Below are positions 59,733 to 64,000 of a stretch of DNA of 64,000 nucleotides, piece after piece. This DNA is from Allium sativum (lineage: Eukaryota > Streptophyta > Magnoliopsida > Asparagales > Amaryllidaceae). Made by a program: the position numbers and the translations under genes. Under the pieces are notes generated by a model. The model was not told the DNA's origin and did no database searches. It saw only the letters and a list, made by a program, of their open reading frames with translations. Position 1 is the stretch's first letter, and every line of letters starts with the position of its first letter. The DNA is taken from positions 67,464,501-67,528,500 of the forward strand of contig CM060910.1 of NCBI GenBank assembly GCA_030737875.1, written 5' to 3'.

Positions 59733-59902
59733 TCTGGTTAATTGATTTTAGCCAAAGTTCAAAGACGTAATTAGGCATGAGAGACATATTTGTAGATTTT
59801 CGATGGATGTATACTATATATTAGTGTATGGTATAATTGCACTTGAACTCCACTGCAGTTTTTCTCGAATATGGACTAATGATTCTATTTTTCAAATTTA
59901 GA

Positions 59903-60905
59903 ATGAGTCGTCAATCGTCGAGACACACTACTAGGGAGGAGATTGTTTTCCTACAGGGGTTGATGGCGGTATACCAGATTATCTAGCCATTTACGAGGCT
60001 ATGATGGCAGTGATTATGAGGATGGTACCCACTCCAGGAGCAACCGGGATAAATGCTAAGGTTCAGGTGCAGGTGCCGATGGTTATGGACTTTGCGAAGC
60101 TATGTAAATATTTCACTGCTCTTGGTGGGAAGATGTTCAAAGAGATAGAGCTGACTGTAGAGATTCAAGGGTGGCTTGATACTTGCATTCAGATATTTGA
60201 AGACTTGGGTATTGAGGATGCGACTAAGAGGGAGCTCGCATCTAGACAGCTATAAGGAAGAGCTATGGATTGGTGGAACTCTATTACTTTAGAGACCCAA
60301 AAAGATGAGATCACATGGGATGAGTTCTGAGTCAAGTTTGAGATGAAGTTTATCTCTACTGCCAAGAATTCTGTTTAAGAAGTTTGTGGAGTTGAAGCAG
60401 AATGGTCGACCAGTGCTGGATTATGTTTCGGATTTTGAAGCTTTATCTAAGTATGCTCGTTCGTATATCGACTCTCCTTATTAGAAGAACGAGAAGTTTG
60501 TCTTGGGCCTGGATACATATAATGGGAGGTCGTTGGTTGATCATTTGGATGATTCTTATGAGAAGATCATGGAAATAGCTTTGAGGCACAAAAGTTTGTT
60601 TCCTAAGGAAGAAGTTGTTATTATTGCAGCCAAAGAGGAAGCGAAACCTCAAGAAAGCGGTAATAACAATAAGGGTAATGGAAAGAGGAAGAAACAACAA
60701 CAGAAAGGAAAGAATGGCCAAAAGAAGCCAAAAAGCGAGGTGACTGCTTTAACTACCAACAGAAAGGCCATTTCTCCAAGGATTGTAAAAATCTGGAAGC
60801 CGAGAAGAAGTGCTATAACTGTGATATGCCTGGGTATAACAAAGAGGATCGTTCATAACCAGCTAAGGGTAAGTTGATTGTGAAGGCTTTTGCTTTGGAG
60901 GTCGT
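59903..60905 (+). pseudogene. gag: Element D gag
   Basis: Starts at ATG 59903 (MSRQSSRHTTREEIV). After a stop at ~59983 and a frame change, the capsid domain reads MDFAKLCKYFTALGGKMF...EIQGWLDTCIQIFEDLGI, then AMDWWNSITLETQKDEITWDEF, a frameshift near 60375, and FVELKQNGRPVLDYVSDFEALS. It has the W-W, F and L-K-Q motifs of chromovirus gag. A basic, Asn/Gln/Lys-rich region follows (GNGKRKKQQQKGKNGQKK) and a damaged pair of zinc knuckles (CFNYQQKGHFSKDC, second Cys changed to Tyr; CYNCDMPGYNKED). Stops at 60253 and 60480 are also present. Confidence 0.85.
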
Positions 60906-61300
60906 GCCATCTTCTGTAAGAGCTCCTACGACAGAGGAGAAAGGGAAGAGTGTAGTTGTTCAAGGTATCCTTTTTGTTGGAGGTGTTTCAGTTTGAGTGT
61001 TGTTTGATACTGGAGCATCACACCCTTTCATTTGTAATGAGCTTGTGTACCGCGTGGGTTTGGAACCCGAGATTTATGATAGACCTTTGGTTGTGACTAA
61101 TCTAACTGGGGGTTCGTCCAGCTTGTGTATGCTTTGTCGTGGTCTAGTGTTATCGAGTCATGGTTGCTCTTTTGTGTATGATTGCTTTGTTTTGAACTTT
61201 GCTAGTTTTGGGATCATCTGGGGTATGGACTAGCTCAAGAAGTATGCAACGAAAGTGGATTGCAAGAAGCTCGAGGTGACAGTTGGAAATGTGGAAGGAA
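60906..61300 (+). pseudogene. Element D protease
   Basis: VLFDTGASHPFI at ~60997-61030 keeps the D-T-G-A active site. The flap region and the C-terminal FGIIWGMD (normally ILGMDWL) follow, then a stop at ~61231. Of the proteases in this window it has the best preserved active site, but a TGA at ~60994 separates it from gag. Confidence 0.8.
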
Positions 61301-62150
61301 GAGTGGTTGTGATTCGATGTAAGCCCGAAGACGGGGTTTTCGTAAGCTTTTTGTATTCGCTTGTGATTCACTGGAAGACTTTTCATTTGTGCCAATCGCT
61401 AGTGAGTTTAATGATGTCTTTGAAAAGGTCAAAGGGTTGTTGTCGCTTCGTGATATTGGTTCAGAATCGATTTGGTCGAAGGTGCTAGACCTATCATTAT
61501 CGCCCTTAGGAAGGTGGCGCCTAAGGAACAATGAGAGTTAGAGGTGCAAGTTCGTGATCTTTTGGGAAAAGGATTCATTCGGAGGAGTACGTCCGAATGG
61601 GGTGCACCAGTTTTGTTTGCAACCAAGGCTGATGGATCTTTTAGACTGTGTGAGGATTACCGTGATCCGAACAAGGTGACTAAGAAAAATAAGTATCTAT
61701 TGCCAAGGATAGATGACTTGTTTGATAAGCTTCTCGAAGCTAAGGTGTTTTCTTAGATGGATTTGGCAACGGGGTTTCACCAGTTGAAAGTGACAAAGGA
61801 TAGTGAGCCAAAGAAAACTTTTAGGACACCATCCGCTTTCTTTGAGTGGTTGGTGATGCTATTTGGATTGACCAACGCACCAACATATTTCGTGGATCTT
61901 ATTAATAGGGTTTTCAGAGAGCATTTGAAAAAGTTCATGCTTATGTTCATAGATGATATCCTGGTTCACTACTGGAATGAGGAAAACCATAAGACGCACT
62001 GGCGAGTTGTTTTAGAAATTTTGCGAAAGCATCAGCTGAGAGCTAAGTTTTCAAAGTGTCACTTTTGGAAGAGCGAAGTGAGGTTCCTAGGCCACGTTGT
62101 TTCTGGAAATGGAATAGCGGTTGACCCCTCTAAGGTAGTAACAATTTAGG
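61301..62150 (+). pseudogene. pol: Element D reverse transcriptase
   Basis: Fingers: [20 protein letters not shown] and [14 protein letters not shown]; palm: MDLATGFHQLKVTKDSEPKK; FGLTNAPTYFVDLINRVF; catalytic FIDDIL (~61944-61961, the usual Y-V-D-D-I with Phe-Ile); thumb: LRAKFSKCHFWKSEVRFLGHVVS. The aspartates are all present. There are frame changes near 61490-61540 and stops at 61754 and ~62147. It would copy the RNA into cDNA in the particle. Confidence 0.9.
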
Positions 62151-62760
62151 ACTGGGATAGTTCTAATAATGCAATGGACGTTTGGAGTTTCCTTGGATTG
62201 GCAGGATATTATCATCGGTTTATCAAGGATTTCTCCAAGGTAGCTGCACCATTAACATCATTGATGAAGAAGAAACAAGTGTTCCTATGGGAAGCTTATG
62301 GGATCCTAAAAGATGGACTAAGGGGTGCTCTTATTTTAACTATTCTGAGTGCGAATGTGGATATGGTAGTTTATACCGATGCATATGGTACTGGACTTAG
62401 AGCAGTGTTGATGCAGAAATATAGAGTTGTGGCATATGCAAGTCGATAACTAAAGCCACACGAAAGGAATTACCCGACTCATGATTTGGAGTTAGCGGCA
62501 ATCATAATCACTCTGAAGATGTAGAGACGTTAACTGTTGGGGGTTCGATTCAAGTTGTTTACGAATCATAAGTCGTTGAAATACTTTTTCTCTCGAAAGG
62601 ATTTGAATCTTTGACAGCATTGGTGGTTAGAGTTTCTGGCATCATATGATTTTGGTATAGCTTATACTCCTGGTAAAGTTAACATAGTTGCAGATGCGTT
62701 ATGTCAAAGACAAGCAGGATTAGGAGCTATGTTTTTAGAGTGGAAGAACCTCGAGTACTT
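62151..62760 (+). pseudogene. Element D RNase H
   Basis: Connection SFLGLAGYYHRFIKDFSKVAAPL, then RNase H VVYTDAYGTGLRAVLMQ (first Asp kept), VVAYASR-stop-LKPHERNYPTHDLELAAII (catalytic Glu kept), FTNHKSLKYFFSRKDL and VNIVADALCQRQAG (second Asp kept, in VADAL). Stops at ~62447, 62522, 62528 and 62612. Single RNase H only, unlike T. Confidence 0.85.
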
Positions 62761-63655
62761 AGAAGGATTTGAGTTCAGACCATAGTGTGAATTAGATCCC
62801 GAAATCCTGGCAAGCTTATCGATAAGATATACTCTCATTGAAAGGATTGGCAAAATCCAAAAGCATGATGCAAAGCTTGTCGAAATTGTCCAGTATTTGG
62901 ATCCAGAAGATAAGGAGTTCGAAGTTGATCAAGATAGTTTGCTTCGAAAGAAAGGACGACTAGTTATTCCTGATTTTGATGGATTTAGAGATGAGGTTCT
63001 GAGAGAATGTCATCACTCAAAGTTGACAATTCATTCTAGTGGTAACAAGATGTATCAGGACATGAAAAGAGCTTACTATTGGGAGTGGATGAAGAGGGAT
63101 GTTATAAAGTTTATTTCCAATTGCATGAATTATCAGTGGTGAAAACTTAACAGAAGACGCTGAGTGGATTGCTTCAGCCATTGGAAGTTCTTGCATGGAG
63201 ATGGGAGCAAGTATCGATGGATTTTGTAAATGAACTACCTAGAACCAGGGCAGAAAATGAAGGGATTTGGGTCATCATGGATCGTTTGACCAACAACGCA
63301 AGGTTTATTCCTGTCAGATCGATTAGGATAGCATCGAAGTTGGATGAGCTTTATATAAAATGGATAGTTCGATTCCATGGTATCCCGAAAAGCATAGTGA
63401 CTGATCGAGATCCATTGTTTACAAGTGGATTTTGGAAAAGTTTGCAGGAGACATTGTGAACCGAGTTATGTTTGAGTATGGCTTATCATCCCTAGACTAA
63501 CGGTCATACAGAGAGAGTTAACCAAGTTTTGAAAGATCTTCTAAAAGCTTGTGTATTGGATTTTGGAGGATCGTGAGAAGACCATCTACATTTGGTTGTG
63601 TTTGCATACAACAACAGTGTTCAGAACAAGATTTTGATCGATGCCAACATATAAA
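62761..63655 (+). pseudogene. Element D integrase, truncated
   Basis: The zinc domain has ECHHSKLTIHSSGNKMYQDMKRAYYW and CMNYQW, so the second Cys of the C-x2-C pair is Trp. The core carries [12 protein letters not shown] (Asp), [15 protein letters not shown] (Asp) and TERVNQVLKDLL (Glu in TER), the full D,D,E set across stops at ~63140, 63457 and ~63500. It breaks off after HLVVFAYNNSVQ (~63618), before the region that normally reads MAPYEALYGR. The chromodomain is not in the window. Confidence 0.85.
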
Positions 63656-64000
63656 GTTGCAATGAAGATCATTTCATAGAGATAAGGTTATATATATACA
63701 TTGAGTCGTGTTAGAAATATGTTAAAATCTATCCTCAAAGTAACACGCACCTCCTATATTTGAATATATATATATATATATATATATATGAATGCATATT
63801 CATTGTGCATTCTTGACAAAACCGGTCGACCGGTTGAAAATGAGCGGTCGACCATTTCTGCCTAGAATGCACAATGAACGTGCACACATATATATAACGT
63901 ATATATATTCAAAAACCTGTCGACCGGTCCTTTTTAACCTGTCGACCGTTTTTAAACAGCAAGCTTTTTCTAAAATGGTTGCTTCTATCTGTGAAGAGAT
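63656..64000 (+). repeat. Start of LTR-like sequence H, related to LTR G
   Basis: GTTAAAATCTATCC...AACACGCAC followed by a (TA)n run (63764-63789) aligns with GTTAAAATCTTCC...ACACACAC and (TA)n(CA)n in LTR G (28428-28487). A possible start is TGTTAGAAAT at 63709, though similarity may begin nearer 63660. 63790-63813 and 63864-63885 are imperfect inverted repeats around CATTGTGCATTCT / AGAATGCACAATG. Confidence 0.45.
63823..63950 (+). promoter_or_regulatory. GTCGACC motifs in H
   Basis: GTCGAC at 63825, 63847, 63919 and 63941, in two pairs 22 bp apart, within CCGGTCGACCGG and CCTGTCGACCG contexts. Role inferred only from the analogous arrays in LTRs A and B. Confidence 0.5.

Larger units (their letters stand above)
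32704..63690 (+). mobile_element. Element D: Ty3/gypsy chromovirus, 5' LTR and gag-pol
   Basis: The 5' LTR starts TGTAATGACCAGC (32704) and ends GTCATCACA (59718), interrupted by element B. It is followed by a Met-tRNA-type primer site, gag, protease, RT, RNase H and integrase in the usual Ty3/gypsy order. The frames contain many stops. The sequence is lost within integrase near 63650-63690, where another LTR-like sequence begins, so the chromodomain and 3' LTR are not in view. The LTR start is shared with element C (TGTAATGACC). Confidence 0.8.

Noticed and set aside
63709..64000. Calling H a second copy of the same element as G
   Set aside because: Only a short block around GTTAAAATC and the microsatellite aligns; the palindromes differ (GTCGAC versus CAGACGTCTG), so only a family-level link is supported.

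Overview
This window is a heterochromatin-like plant repeat block. I see no intact host gene and no rRNA or tRNA gene. The evidence for a land plant, probably a eudicot, is the mixture of elements: Ty3/gypsy chromovirus-type elements (CCHC knuckles, chromodomain remnant, Met-tRNA-type primer site TGGTATCAGAGC), a Tat-lineage Ty3/gypsy element with a second RNase H and an antisense gene, pieces of SIRE-like Ty1/copia elements, and one CACTA-like insertion. Nearly every long reading frame is a decayed retrotransposon domain or an accident inside an LTR.

Layout. I use letters for the elements. G (1-1183, resumed at 28289-~29291) is the 3' end of a copia/SIRE-like element. A (1184-28283, + strand, target duplication GTTTT) sits in the LTR of G. 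It is a chromovirus with 3.39-kb LTRs and a pol deleted between the RT N-terminus and the chromodomain. Its 5' LTR holds a ~4-kb CACTA-like insertion (2428-6416), and its gag holds T (9263-22904), a Tat-lineage element with a full but broken gag-pol and a large antisense gene (17067-20653, - strand).

Right of A come a gag/protease stub F (29290-29854), an LTR E (29855-32703) and a second deep nest. D (+ strand, 5' LTR from 32704, coding 59903-~63650) carries B in its LTR (34609-58796, - strand, target duplication TGCTA). B carries C in its own LTR (35460-49306, + strand, target duplication ATTAT). C has 5.25-kb LTRs that are almost identical and a 3.36-kb internal region with no coding capacity, the architecture of a LARD. 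A further copia-type LTR (H) begins near 63650-63709 and runs off the window.

How the parts relate. LTR divergence judged by eye agrees with nesting: C is youngest, B and T intermediate, A oldest. A and B are diverged relatives whose LTRs share one ordered set of modules: a GTCGAC-palindrome array upstream of a TATA box, two stem-loops around a CCGGCATATCCAG core, then GGTTAAGT...ACTTAACC hairpins (two in A, about ten in B). C and D share the LTR start TGTAATGACC. The items most worth a second look are this shared LTR structure, the promoter/leader-intron organisation of the antisense gene in T, the non-coding element C, and the odd 20-bp junction of T.
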